Both the position numbers and the translations under genes were made by a program. This document shows positions 8,425 through 17,627 of a DNA stretch of 64,000 nucleotides, piece by piece. How positions within the stretch are numbered: position 1 is the stretch's first letter; each line of letters opens with the position of its first letter. The DNA lies in contig DDUM01000001.1 in assembly GCA_002344795.1 (NCBI GenBank), positions 61,282 to 125,281 of the forward strand, given 5' to 3'. Origin of the DNA: Flammeovirgaceae bacterium UBA2338. Lineage in GTDB: Bacteria > Bacteroidota > Bacteroidia > Cytophagales > Cyclobacteriaceae. The notes beneath the pieces were generated by a model. That model had not been told where the DNA came from. It searched no databases and saw nothing but the letters and a program-made list of their open reading frames with translations.

Positions 8425-9276
8425 CTACCCGTGGTAGGTCAGAAGAAGCCTCCAGGCAGATTCTACCTTGCCTTCGTTTAATAATTTTTGTGCGTGTGTA
8501 TGGACAGCATTCGTGTCTGCATACTCTATGACTTCGTCCAGAGAACCTTTTGCCGGTAGCCGCTCTACATTACCGAGGATTCCTAGGTCATTACCTGTCA
8601 GCACCTTGCTATTTCTAATGGCCATGGGAATTTGATCCACCCCTATTCCTTTTGTAGTTAAGGGCTTAGGCACAGTAAAAATGGCATCTCCCTGCGCCCT
8701 ACAATAATAATTTCCTCCCATCCTGGCCACTGCATCCAATTTTACAGGATCAATTCTTCCTTCTTCATCCAGTACTTCTTGTTTGATGTGAGCCAGTAGT
8801 ACTTCACATATTACCAGGTTGCCTGCACCTCCATTTGATCCCAGTGAAATTACTTCATTCACTTTACACTCAAATGAGACTGGCGACTCGCCCACCCTGG
8901 GAGGTTTTATCCTTTCTGAAGCAACAGGCGTAAGCCCCGATTTAATAAACTCATTTACACCCTTATCGTACTCTGTACTGGAAAGAGAAGCTTGTTGTAC
9001 AATATTATAATTCACGATATTGATCACCACCTCGGGCACTTCAAGTACATTTTCATAGGTATGCTTTGTGGTATTATCTCGTCCCCTTCGAGAAGGAGAA
9101 AAAACCAAGATGGGTGGATTGGCACTGAAAATATTAAAGAAACTAAATGGGCTTAAATTGATATTTCCCTCTTTGTCCACTGTGCTGGCAAATGCGATCG
9201 GCCTGGGTACCACAGCACCCAACAGATAACCATGCATTTTAGGAACAGATACTTCTTTCGGATCAACTGTTAACAT
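8425..9276 (-). CDS. Flavin reductase-like FMN-binding protein
   Basis: A 283-residue protein of the FMN-binding split-barrel group (flavin reductase-like, DIM6/NTAB). The N-terminal half contains GAVVPRPIAFAST, NLSPFSFFNIFSANPPILVFSP and VINIVN, which fit the flavin-binding barrel. The C-terminal ~80 residues are an extension seen in the longer members. It follows fumarylacetoacetase with a nine-base gap, so the two form an operon. This suggests a link to aromatic or tyrosine catabolism, for example as an FMN-dependent reductase or isomerase, but the substrate is not known. Confidence 0.75.
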   Translation of the reverse strand: MLTVDPKEVSVPKMHGYLLGAVVPRPIAFASTVDKEGNINLSPFSFFNIFSANPPILVFSPSRRGRDNTTKHTYENVLEVPEVVINIVNYNIVQQASLSSTEYDKGVNEFIKSGLTPVASERIKPPRVGESPVSFECKVNEVISLGSNGGAGNLVICEVLLAHIKQEVLDEEGRIDPVKLDAVARMGGNYYCRAQGDAIFTVPKPLTTKGIGVDQIPMAIRNSKVLTGNDLGILGNVERLPAKGSLDEVIEYADTNAVHTHAQKLLNEGKVESAWRLLLTYHG

Positions 9277-9285
9277 ATTTTTTCT

Positions 9286-10554
9286 TTATAGGGATGGTAA
9301 AATTTTTCCTGAGCAATCTCCAAATCCGATCCTTACTCCATCCTTCGCTGCGATTCCCCTTAATGTTACTGTATCTCCGTCTTCAATAAACCTCCTTTCA
9401 GACCCATCATTAAGTTTAATCGGTTCTTTTCCGTTCCAGGTGATCTCCAACATAGAACCATAAGATCCCTTCTCAGGTCCGCTGATGGTGCCAGAGCCAT
9501 ACAGATCACCCACCTGCAGGTTGCATCCGTTGATGGTGTGGTGAGCCAACTGCTGGCACATATTCCAATACATGTATTTAAAGTTTGATTTTGAAACTAC
9601 AGTTTCGTTCTTTCCTTCACCAATTACGATTTCCAATCCTATGTCATAATTTTTCTTTCCTTCATAGCTAAGGTAAGGCAATACTTTAGGGTTTTGCTTC
9701 GGTCCTTCAACGCGAAAAGGCTCTAACGCATCCATTGTAACAATCCATGGAGATATCGTGGATGCAAAGTTTTTTGCCAAAAAAGGTCCAAGTGGAACAT
9801 ACTCCCACGTTTGAATATCTCTGGCCGACCAATCGTTGAGCAGCACCATACCAAAAATATTATCTTCTGCATCCCTGGTAGAAACGGATGAACCCAGTGC
9901 AGTATTTGCACAAGTAATGAATGCCATTTCCAACTCGAAGTCCAGTTTTTTGCAAGCGCTAAAAATAGGAGATTCAGAGTCTGGGAGTTTTATTTGTCCT
10001 TTAGGTCGATGAATGGGAGTGCCGGATATCACAATCGATGAAGTTCGCCCATGGTATCCTACCGGCAAATGTTTCCAGTTGGGCAACAATGCATTCTTAG
10101 GATCGCGGAACATAGTGCCTACATTGGTTGCATGCTCTTCGCTACTATAAAAATCGGTATAGTTTGGAATCTGAACGGGCATTCTCATCTCCACTTCCTC
10201 CATGGGAATCAATGCCAACTCGCGTGCCGCTACATTGTTCTGTAACTCATCATTATCACTTCTCAGCAACTCAGAAACACGCTCCCGCACTTCTCCACAT
10301 TTCTTTCTGCCTAATGCAATAAATGGATTTAAGTATTCCTGATTAAAAATTCCCGGAGGGAGTCCGAGTCCATCAAAAAAACCTTTCTCATATAAATATA
10401 CTAAATCAAGCACATGCTTACCTATGGCAACACCTGCAACCGCAGTCAGGTATTGTGTCTTAAATATTCCAAAAGGTAAATTTTGAATTGGAAAGTCAGA
10501 ACCAGCGGGTACCTCCACCCAACTCTTCAATTTCGGATTATTCGCTTTGCTCAT
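9286..10554 (-). CDS. fahA: Fumarylacetoacetase
   Basis: The enzyme hydrolyses 4-fumarylacetoacetate to fumarate and acetoacetate, the last step of tyrosine/homogentisate breakdown. At 422 residues it has the length of the two-domain family. The N-terminal SH3-like domain starts SWVEVPAGSDFPIQNLPFGIF. The catalytic domain has the YHGRTSSIVISGTPIHRP motif with the active histidine, and metal-binding residues in LDFELEMAFI and LLNDWSARDIQTWEYVPLG. It is first in an operon with the flavin reductase-like gene. The other homogentisate-pathway genes are not in the window. Confidence 0.92.
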   Translation of the reverse strand: MSKANNPKLKSWVEVPAGSDFPIQNLPFGIFKTQYLTAVAGVAIGKHVLDLVYLYEKGFFDGLGLPPGIFNQEYLNPFIALGRKKCGEVRERVSELLRSDNDELQNNVAARELALIPMEEVEMRMPVQIPNYTDFYSSEEHATNVGTMFRDPKNALLPNWKHLPVGYHGRTSSIVISGTPIHRPKGQIKLPDSESPIFSACKKLDFELEMAFITCANTALGSSVSTRDAEDNIFGMVLLNDWSARDIQTWEYVPLGPFLAKNFASTISPWIVTMDALEPFRVEGPKQNPKVLPYLSYEGKKNYDIGLEIVIGEGKNETVVSKSNFKYMYWNMCQQLAHHTINGCNLQVGDLYGSGTISGPEKGSYGSMLEITWNGKEPIKLNDGSERRFIEDGDTVTLRGIAAKDGVRIGFGDCSGKILPSL

Positions 10555-10637
10555 TTACTTTTGTTTTTATCAAAACTAACTTAGTATTGGTATGATTCTT
10601 AATCACTTCTACTTTTTATTACCCTGATCTGTGATCT

Positions 10638-11996
10638 GTGCCCAAAGAATTATCCATACCCAATGATTTCCAAAAGATAATAAAAGACCTACTGGGAAAC
10701 GAGTCAGACTCATTTTTTGAAGCTTTACTTACCCCCTCTCCGCCCAGTGTTCGTCCTAATCCCAGCAAGAATTTCCAATTAACCAATACAAGTAAAATTC
10801 CCTGGACACAATTTGGAAAATACCTGAATGAAAGACCCCTATTTACATTAGATCCATCGCTGCATGCTGGCGCCTATTACGTACAGGAGCCCAGTTCCAT
10901 GTTTCTAGAGAAGGCACTTACCCATTCTGTAGACCTCAAGCAGCCGCTCAGGGTGCTGGACTTGTGCGCAGCGCCAGGAGGGAAATCAACACACCTCCTT
11001 TCTTTGCTTCACCCCAATAGTTTGTTGGTGAGTAATGAAACCATTCGGACGCGAGCCAATATTCTTTCAGAAAATATTCAAAAATGGGGATATGCAAATG
11101 CCATTGTTACAAACAACGACCCTACTCATTTCTCCAAACTAAATGGATTATTTGATCTGATCGTTGTCGATGCCCCCTGTTCAGGTGAGGGGCTGTTCAG
11201 AAAAGATAATGATACCCTGGATAAATGGTCTCCGGCCAATGTCAACTTATGCGCAATGAGGCAAAGAAGAATCTTGAAAGACATATGGCCCGCCTTGAAA
11301 CAAGATGGTATACTTATTTTTAGTACCTGCACTTACAACACACAAGAAGACGAAGAAACGATGGAATGGCTGAGCCAGACTGGCGACTGTGAGTTTTTGA
11401 ATATTCCGATTGAAGAAAACTGGGGTGTAGTAGAAACAAAACTAAAAAATACAATTGGTTATCGGTTTTATCCACATAAGGCAAAAGGGGAAGGTTTTTT
11501 TATTTCTGTTGTTCGTAAAAAGGAACCTGTAAGTCCTTTGCGCATGCATACCAGGCAGGTACTAGGTGAAAAGTGTAAAAATGAAGAGGTAAAGTTATGG
11601 TTAAAAGACCCAGCGCTATTCAGGTATGTTGTAAACAAAGGGGTGATCACAGCCGTTCCAGAAATACATTATGAATTAATTACCTTCCTCTCAGATAGGC
11701 TAAGCGTCATCCAATTTGGTATTTCGCTGGCAACCGACAAACACGGAAAGTTGGTGCCTGAGCACAACGCTGCATTATCAATACATCTTAATAAGAGCAA
11801 CTTTGCGACAATAGCGCTATCCCGTGAACAAGCCATCAGCTACCTGAGGAAAGAAACCATTGAGATAGATACAAAAGAAAAAGGATTTGCCTTACTCATC
11901 TACGAGGAAAATCCTTTGGGTTGGGTAAACTTGTTGCCCCATCGAATGAATAATCTGTATCCTTCTAATTGGAGAATTAGAATGAAACCCGATTAG
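10638..11996 (+). CDS. RsmB/RsmF (NOL1/NOP2/Sun) family rRNA m5C methyltransferase
   Basis: A 452-residue SAM-dependent RNA cytosine-5 methyltransferase. It has the SAM-binding motif VLDLCAAPGGKSTHL, the motif IV cysteine in DAPCSGEGLFRKD, and the motif VI catalytic cysteine in FSTCTYNTQEDE. The C-terminal ~170 residues resemble the RNA-binding tail of RsmF-like enzymes. It probably methylates 16S rRNA; the exact base cannot be told. The GTG at 10638 is the likely start because it directly precedes the conserved N-terminal helix. Its stop codon interlocks with that of the convergent MFS-like gene in TTAG. Confidence 0.85.
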   Translation: MPKELSIPNDFQKIIKDLLGNESDSFFEALLTPSPPSVRPNPSKNFQLTNTSKIPWTQFGKYLNERPLFTLDPSLHAGAYYVQEPSSMFLEKALTHSVDLKQPLRVLDLCAAPGGKSTHLLSLLHPNSLLVSNETIRTRANILSENIQKWGYANAIVTNNDPTHFSKLNGLFDLIVVDAPCSGEGLFRKDNDTLDKWSPANVNLCAMRQRRILKDIWPALKQDGILIFSTCTYNTQEDEETMEWLSQTGDCEFLNIPIEENWGVVETKLKNTIGYRFYPHKAKGEGFFISVVRKKEPVSPLRMHTRQVLGEKCKNEEVKLWLKDPALFRYVVNKGVITAVPEIHYELITFLSDRLSVIQFGISLATDKHGKLVPEHNAALSIHLNKSNFATIALSREQAISYLRKETIEIDTKEKGFALLIYEENPLGWVNLLPHRMNNLYPSNWRIRMKPD

Positions 11997-13123
11997 TAAG
12001 CCAATACAGCTTCAATTATCCCATCTGGCAGAGCAACCCCACTAAAAAATATTCCCACACAAAATACCTTTTCATAATAGTTTGCTTTCTGAATTGCCAA
12101 AGGCAAAGAACTTACAGACAATACCGTAAACGAAAACGAAAAAATAAGAATCATGATAGCCACCATCCAGGTAGCAGGGGAAACCAGAATTAAACCCATT
12201 GCTATCAGGGAAACCAGCGCGCTTGCATTGAATGATTGCTGAAGACCATACTGACTTACCTTTGTACTGACAGGAAGAGAAACTATGGCTGACAAAACAA
12301 GTACCAGCACTAAAATAATATTTCCCTCCATTCCATTAAGTAAGACACCAAGGTGCTGTTCAAGAATATCAGGAAAGATGTTGAATAAAATTGTAGTTGT
12401 GAGTCCCAACACAATACCCATAATAAAAATAGAGCGGTATTGAGATCGCTGGGTATCCAATTGAAAAGAGGCCATTGGTTTGGCTTCATTTCCACCACTC
12501 ATCTTGAACAATCCCAAAGAATTTTTTCGTAAGGCATAGCCACTTAAGAAAGTAATAATTCCGCCCGTCATAAAGGTAACGGGAGCACCGAGGTAATCAA
12601 TAATGTCATCAATCACAGGCTCTAGTGAATAAATCAAGTTGGCCACGATAGTCAGGACTGCCATTGCCTTAGGTAGCTTTTCTACTGGAGTGAACAGCTC
12701 CAAAGTGGAAAGTGCAGGGCTTGTAAATATACTCATGGCAATCAGCCAGGCTACTATAAGAATTGGTAACATCCACCTAAAAACCTCTCCCGGATTGCTG
12801 AGTAGTGTAAACGCTACAGCCATAAATACCATGGCCGCAAAACTTATCCCGGAGCTGATAATTGGCAACCTATGGCCGTTTCTAAAACGAAACTTATCTC
12901 CCAATTTTCCTGCATACAGGGGCGTGATCAACAAAATAAATCCCTGAACCACGTACAATAAAAAACTAAAGTCTGTAAACTGAAACTGAATCAGGAGCTT
13001 GGGCTGATAATTCTCATAGGCAATCCATCCAATAATTATCGATCCATAGAGTGCAGCCAAGCTCCACAATTGTTTCCATTGAATATTTTCAAGTTCAGGC
13101 GATTCGGAAGGTTCTGTGTTCAT
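11993..13123 (-). CDS. MFS-type membrane transporter
   Basis: A 376-residue integral membrane protein with about ten to twelve hydrophobic segments. Motifs of the major facilitator fold include YAGKLGDKFRFRNGHRLP, a variant of the loop 2-3 motif, and a duplicated layout around a central hydrophilic loop near residue 210. It resembles the sugar/proton-symporter-like branch (SLC45-type) of Bacteroidota transporters, but the substrate is not evident. It stands alone on this strand. The stop shares the 4-base TTAG with the methyltransferase stop. It is divergent from valS across 159 bases. Confidence 0.65.
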   Translation of the reverse strand: MNTEPSESPELENIQWKQLWSLAALYGSIIIGWIAYENYQPKLLIQFQFTDFSFLLYVVQGFILLITPLYAGKLGDKFRFRNGHRLPIISSGISFAAMVFMAVAFTLLSNPGEVFRWMLPILIVAWLIAMSIFTSPALSTLELFTPVEKLPKAMAVLTIVANLIYSLEPVIDDIIDYLGAPVTFMTGGIITFLSGYALRKNSLGLFKMSGGNEAKPMASFQLDTQRSQYRSIFIMGIVLGLTTTILFNIFPDILEQHLGVLLNGMEGNIILVLVLVLSAIVSLPVSTKVSQYGLQQSFNASALVSLIAMGLILVSPATWMVAIMILIFSFSFTVLSVSSLPLAIQKANYYEKVFCVGIFFSGVALPDGIIEAVLAY

Positions 13124-13247
13124 AGTTCTTGTTGGTATTTAAATTTCTCAATATCCGGTACAGAATAACTTGCAACATTGAATATACGTTGTTGTGGACA
13201 AATATGGATTTCGAGCTTAATACTCCGTCAAATCGGGTTGAGTTTCC

Positions 13248-13255
13248 TATTTTTG
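13248..13255 (+). promoter_or_regulatory. Possible -7 box for valS
   Basis: TATTTTTG fits TANNTTTG and ends 27 bases before the valS ATG. No TTG is visible at the expected -33 position. The rest of the 13124-13282 interval shows no other feature that I can support. Confidence 0.35.
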
Positions 13256-13282
13256 CAGCTTAAATTAACTACCATTTTCTGA

Positions 13283-15967
13283 ATGTCACTCTCGACCAAG
13301 TACAATCCAGCCTCTGTTGAAGACAAGTGGTACACCTATTGGAATGAAAACGACATGTTTCATGCCAAGCCAGACCCGAACAAAGAGCCCTACTCGATAG
13401 TCATCCCCCCTCCTAATGTTACAGGCGTGCTCCATATGGGGCATATGCTTAATAATACCATTCAGGATGTTCTCATCCGCAAAGCCAGAATGGAGGGCAA
13501 GGCAGCCTGTTGGGTACCGGGCACAGATCACGCCTCAATTGCTACAGAGGCCAAGGTGGTAGCCATGCTTCGCGAACAAGGCATAAAGAAATCAGATCTA
13601 AGCAGGGAAGATTTTTTGAAACACGCCTGGGTGTGGAAGGAAAAGTATGGTGGAATTATTCTGGAGCAACTTAAGAAACTAGGAGCCTCTTGTGATTGGA
13701 AACGTACTGCTTTTACCATGGATCCTGAGTACTACAAAGCCGTGATTCGGGTGTTTGTAGATCTCTACAATAAAGGGTACATCTATCGTGGGCTGCGTAT
13801 GATCAATTGGGATGTAGAGGCGAAGACCGCACTATCCAATGAAGAAGTAATTTATAAGGAGGATGGTGAGAAATCTATTCTGTACTCGGTGCGATACAAA
13901 GTAAAGGACAGCGAAGACGAATGGGTAATCATCGCCACACAACGTCCTGAAACCATCATGGGGGATGTAGCCATTGCTGTCAACCCCACAGATGAGCGTT
14001 ATAAAAAACTGATTGGAAAAAAGGTATTGGTTCCTTTCATTCACCGTGAAATCCCGGTAATTGCAGATGACTATGTAGATAAAGAGTTTGGCACAGGATG
14101 TCTAAAAATAACCCCTGCACATGATGTCAATGACTATGAAATTGGATTAAGGCACAACTTGCCAGTGATAGATACCATCAACGACAACGGAACACTCAAT
14201 GCAAAATGTGAAATACCCAAGTTTGTTGGTCAGGATCGGTTTGCTGTTAGAAAACAAATTGTAAAAGACCTGAAAGAATCAGGCCACCTGGTAAAAGAAG
14301 AAGAATTTGTTACCCGTATTGGTCGCTCGGAAAGGACAAATACGGTGGTAGAGCCCAAGCTTTCTTTACAGTGGTTTGTGAAAATGAAAGAAATTTCTCG
14401 ACAGGCTTATCAGGCTGTTGAGAAAGATGATATCAAATTACATCCCGCCAAGTTCAAAAATACTTATCGGCACTGGATGGAAAATGTGAGAGACTGGTGC
14501 GTATCACGGCAACTGTGGTGGGGGCATCGCATTCCTGCCTATTTCTACGGGGATGGGGATGACGATTTTGTAGTGGCAGAAACCATTGAGGAGGCAGTAA
14601 CTTTCGCCACCAAAAAATCAGGGAGAACAATAAAAGAAAGTGACCTTCATCAGGATCCAGATGTATTGGACACCTGGGCTTCTTCCTGGCTATGGCCAAT
14701 CGAAGTATTTCATGGCTTTAATGACGAACATTATGATAAAGCCAACGGAAAGGTCAATCGTTCTACGAACGCAGATCTCAATTATTTCTACCCTACAAAA
14801 GTACTTGTAACCGCTCCTGAAATTCTGTTTTTTTGGGTAGCGCGAATGATCATAGCCGGGTATGAATACATGGGGGAGCGACCCTTCGAAGATGTGTACC
14901 TTACTGGAATTGTGCGGGACAAACAGGGAAGAAAAATGTCGAAGTCACTCGGCAACTCACCTGACCCCCTTGATCTTATTAATAAGTACGGAGCGGATGG
15001 TGTGAGAACGGGTATGCTCTTCAGCTCGCCTGCAGGCAACGATCTATTGTTTGATGAAAAGCTTTGCGAGCAGGGCAGAAACTTTTCCAACAAAATTTGG
15101 AATGCATTCCGTTTGGTAAAAGGCTGGGAAACAATAGAAGCTGAAATACCTGAAGAAAATAAAATTGCCGCTGCATGGTTTGAATCCAGGTTAAACCAGG
15201 CGATGGCAGAACTTCAGGATCACTATTCCAAATTCAGAATTTCTGATGCACTGTTAACTGTCTATAAGCTGGTATGGAACGACTTCTGTGCCTGGTACCT
15301 AGAAATGGTAAAACCAACATTTGGTGAACCCATCGACAAAGCCAGTTACGACCAAACAGTACGATTCTTCGAATCCATATTAAAATTGCTTCATCCTTTC
15401 ATGCCTTTTATTACAGAAGAACTTTGGCATGAGCTGGATGGAAAAAATGATAAGGATTGCATTATTGTAGCATCCTATCCAACACCTGCAGCGTTTGATA
15501 CAGGCATAATTGATCAGGCTACTTTCTCGTTTGAGATCATTACCCAAATCAGAAACATCAGGAATACAAAAGGTATTTCACCAAAGGAATCCATTGACCT
15601 GATCATTAGTGAAGCAGGGCGGCAAAAGGCTTCACGCTTTACTTCTATTGTCCAGAAACTTTCCAATGTAAAAGAAATAACATTCAGCAACGATAAACCT
15701 GGGAATGGAACAAGCTTTATTGTTCAGTCGATTGAATTTTTCATACCTATGGAAGGGAAGGTAGATGCTGAGAAAGAGGAAGAATCAATTAAGAAAGAAT
15801 TAGAGTACATGCGCGGCTTTCTCAATTCAGTGATGAAGAAACTGAACAACGAGCGATTTGTTAAAGGTGCTCCACCAGCAGTGATTGAGGCGGAACAAAA
15901 AAAGAAGGCAGACGCAGAATCAAAGATTGCTGTACTGGAAGAAAACCTGAAATCATTTCAGGGTTAA
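13283..15967 (+). CDS. valS: Valyl-tRNA synthetase
   Basis: ValS attaches valine to tRNA-Val in the cytoplasm. The 894-residue length is normal. The class I HIGH signature appears as HMGH (residues 51-54) in PPPNVTGVLHMGHMLN. KMSKS is at residues 551-555 in GRKMSKSLGNSPDP. Between them is the editing (CP1) domain, with ATQRPETIMGDVAIAV and GTGCLKITPAHDVNDYEIG. The C-terminus carries the anticodon-binding domain and a charged coiled-coil arm from about residue 830 (EKEEESIKKELEYMRG) as found in ValRS. The stop codon shares TTAA with the stop of the convergent alanine dehydrogenase gene. Confidence 0.96.
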   Translation: MSLSTKYNPASVEDKWYTYWNENDMFHAKPDPNKEPYSIVIPPPNVTGVLHMGHMLNNTIQDVLIRKARMEGKAACWVPGTDHASIATEAKVVAMLREQGIKKSDLSREDFLKHAWVWKEKYGGIILEQLKKLGASCDWKRTAFTMDPEYYKAVIRVFVDLYNKGYIYRGLRMINWDVEAKTALSNEEVIYKEDGEKSILYSVRYKVKDSEDEWVIIATQRPETIMGDVAIAVNPTDERYKKLIGKKVLVPFIHREIPVIADDYVDKEFGTGCLKITPAHDVNDYEIGLRHNLPVIDTINDNGTLNAKCEIPKFVGQDRFAVRKQIVKDLKESGHLVKEEEFVTRIGRSERTNTVVEPKLSLQWFVKMKEISRQAYQAVEKDDIKLHPAKFKNTYRHWMENVRDWCVSRQLWWGHRIPAYFYGDGDDDFVVAETIEEAVTFATKKSGRTIKESDLHQDPDVLDTWASSWLWPIEVFHGFNDEHYDKANGKVNRSTNADLNYFYPTKVLVTAPEILFFWVARMIIAGYEYMGERPFEDVYLTGIVRDKQGRKMSKSLGNSPDPLDLINKYGADGVRTGMLFSSPAGNDLLFDEKLCEQGRNFSNKIWNAFRLVKGWETIEAEIPEENKIAAAWFESRLNQAMAELQDHYSKFRISDALLTVYKLVWNDFCAWYLEMVKPTFGEPIDKASYDQTVRFFESILKLLHPFMPFITEELWHELDGKNDKDCIIVASYPTPAAFDTGIIDQATFSFEIITQIRNIRNTKGISPKESIDLIISEAGRQKASRFTSIVQKLSNVKEITFSNDKPGNGTSFIVQSIEFFIPMEGKVDAEKEEESIKKELEYMRGFLNSVMKKLNNERFVKGAPPAVIEAEQKKKADAESKIAVLEENLKSFQG

Positions 15968-17187
15968 AACCGGGCAGCCATAAACAATTCTATGTTCTTA
16001 TACTTCAGATTAAACTTCCTTCCAATGACCTCATTGGTAAGGTTGCCTTTGTAGGCATAAACCCCTTTCAAGAACCATCGGTGAGATAAAATCATTTCCT
16101 CTACTCCTCCTTCTTCCTCTGCTCGTAAAATAGTAGGCGTAAAAATATTGCTTAAGGCGGTAGTAGCAGTATGTGCAACACGCGAAGCTACGTTGGGCAC
16201 ACAGTAATGAATAACACCATACTTTTTAAATACGGGTTTAGCATGGGTGGTGATTTCAGATGTCGCCACACATCCGCCCTGATCAATACTCAGGTCGATA
16301 ATTAAAGAATCTGATTTCATCTGGCTCACCATTTCTTCCGACACAACATGTCTCGTCCTTCCCCTTTCTGCTCTCAATGCGCCAACTACCACATCAGCAT
16401 TCTTAAGGCTTTCACTTAGTGTAGCTGTGTCTATGGTGGAAGTATTAAATTGATGACCAAGGATATGCTTTATCCTTCTTAACTTATAAATATGATTGTC
16501 AAAGATTTGAATTTCTGCTCCAAGACTTAGGGCAGCCCTGCCACAGTATTCGGCAACAGTGCCTGCACCAATAATTACCATCTTTGTTGGAGGCACTCCG
16601 GTGATCCCACCTAAAATGATTCCTTTTCCCTTATTAGCCGAACTAAGGTATTCTGCTGCAATTAATACAACTGCACTTCCGGCAATTTCGCTCATTGCCC
16701 TTACGATAGGAATGCCTCCTACTTTATCTTCTATATGTTCCCATGCAAGTGCCGTCACTCTTTTCCTTAATAATGCTTGTATGTATTCCTTGGTAAGATG
16801 CCCCGGCTGCAAAGCCGAAATTAAAGTTTGTCCCGGGCTGAAGTATTCTATTTCCTCCAGCGTGGGTGGCTCTATCTTTAGGATAACATCCGCTTTAAAT
16901 ACCTCTTGCGGAGAATAAACAATTTTTGCCCCAGCTTCGCTGTATTCTTTATCAGAAAATTTTGATCCCTCGCCCGCTTTACGTTCCACCCAAATTTCAT
17001 GGCCATTGTTTACAAGAATAGCCACCGCATCGGGTGTTAGGCTGATCCTGTTTTCTTGTAAAGATGTTTCCACCGGAAGTCCAATACAAAAAGACCCTTT
17101 GCTTTTCCTTACCTTAAGTAATTGTTCCTGCGGTGACAAACTGGACTTTGCCAGTGCTGCAAACCCTGATTTCTTTTTCTCGGTCAT
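15964..17187 (-). CDS. ald: Alanine dehydrogenase
   Basis: A 407-residue NAD-dependent dehydrogenase of the alanine dehydrogenase/transhydrogenase family, converting L-alanine to pyruvate and ammonia. The N-terminal domain has GLPVETSLQENRISLTPD and KIEPPTLEEIEYF. The Rossmann motif is VIIGAGTVAEYCGRAALSLGAEIQIFD. The domain end has LIIDLSIDQGGCVATSE and the conserved VPNVASRVAHTAT. It carries about 35 extra N-terminal residues compared with classical Ald (~370 aa). Its start overlaps the tsaE stop by four bases, so it is the last gene of the porX-tsaE-ald operon. A saccharopine-dehydrogenase-like or PNT-like role is less likely. Confidence 0.85.
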   Translation of the reverse strand: MTEKKKSGFAALAKSSLSPQEQLLKVRKSKGSFCIGLPVETSLQENRISLTPDAVAILVNNGHEIWVERKAGEGSKFSDKEYSEAGAKIVYSPQEVFKADVILKIEPPTLEEIEYFSPGQTLISALQPGHLTKEYIQALLRKRVTALAWEHIEDKVGGIPIVRAMSEIAGSAVVLIAAEYLSSANKGKGIILGGITGVPPTKMVIIGAGTVAEYCGRAALSLGAEIQIFDNHIYKLRRIKHILGHQFNTSTIDTATLSESLKNADVVVGALRAERGRTRHVVSEEMVSQMKSDSLIIDLSIDQGGCVATSEITTHAKPVFKKYGVIHYCVPNVASRVAHTATTALSNIFTPTILRAEEEGGVEEMILSHRWFLKGVYAYKGNLTNEVIGRKFNLKYKNIELFMAARF

Positions 17188-17627
17188 AGCAAGCTGTATT
17201 CTATAATTCTTGTATTGTTAGCCTCTTCGGATATCTTCACTTTAAAAAAGTGCATTGGATGCAATGTGGGAATACGCTCCGGCCATTCAACAAAGCAATA
17301 GCACCCTGATTCAAAATATTCCTCCACACCCATATCATAAGCTTCTGTTTCCTTTTTTAATCTATAAAAATCAAAATGATAAATCGTATCTCCTTTGTCA
17401 CTTTGATATTCGTTGATAATGGAGAATGTGGGACTACTGGTACTCTCTGATACTCCCAATTGTTCACAAATAACTTTTATCAAAGTTGTTTTGCCTGAAC
17501 CCATCTCTCCATCAAAATACCAAACCTTAGTGGTTCCGGCAGCATGCAGCAGTTCATCAGCCACCCTCTTCAAATCTGCAATAGATGCCGGTTGGCCACC
17601 TAGCGTCCTCACCCAATTCTCAGGCAT
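17184..17627 (-). CDS. tsaE: tRNA threonylcarbamoyladenosine biosynthesis ATPase TsaE
   Basis: TsaE is the small P-loop ATPase that works with TsaB and TsaD to make t6A37 in tRNAs that read ANN codons. The 147 residues include the Walker A motif FDGEMGSGKTTLIKVIC. SSPTFSIINEY follows it, then the family HFDFYRLK and CFVEWPERIPTL motifs. The ATG at 17627 lies eight bases inside the end of porX, and the stop overlaps the ald start as ATGA. The gene is essential in many bacteria, so its place between a secretion regulator and a catabolic enzyme is notable. Confidence 0.92.
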   Translation of the reverse strand: MPENWVRTLGGQPASIADLKRVADELLHAAGTTKVWYFDGEMGSGKTTLIKVICEQLGVSESTSSPTFSIINEYQSDKGDTIYHFDFYRLKKETEAYDMGVEEYFESGCYCFVEWPERIPTLHPMHFFKVKISEEANNTRIIEYSLL

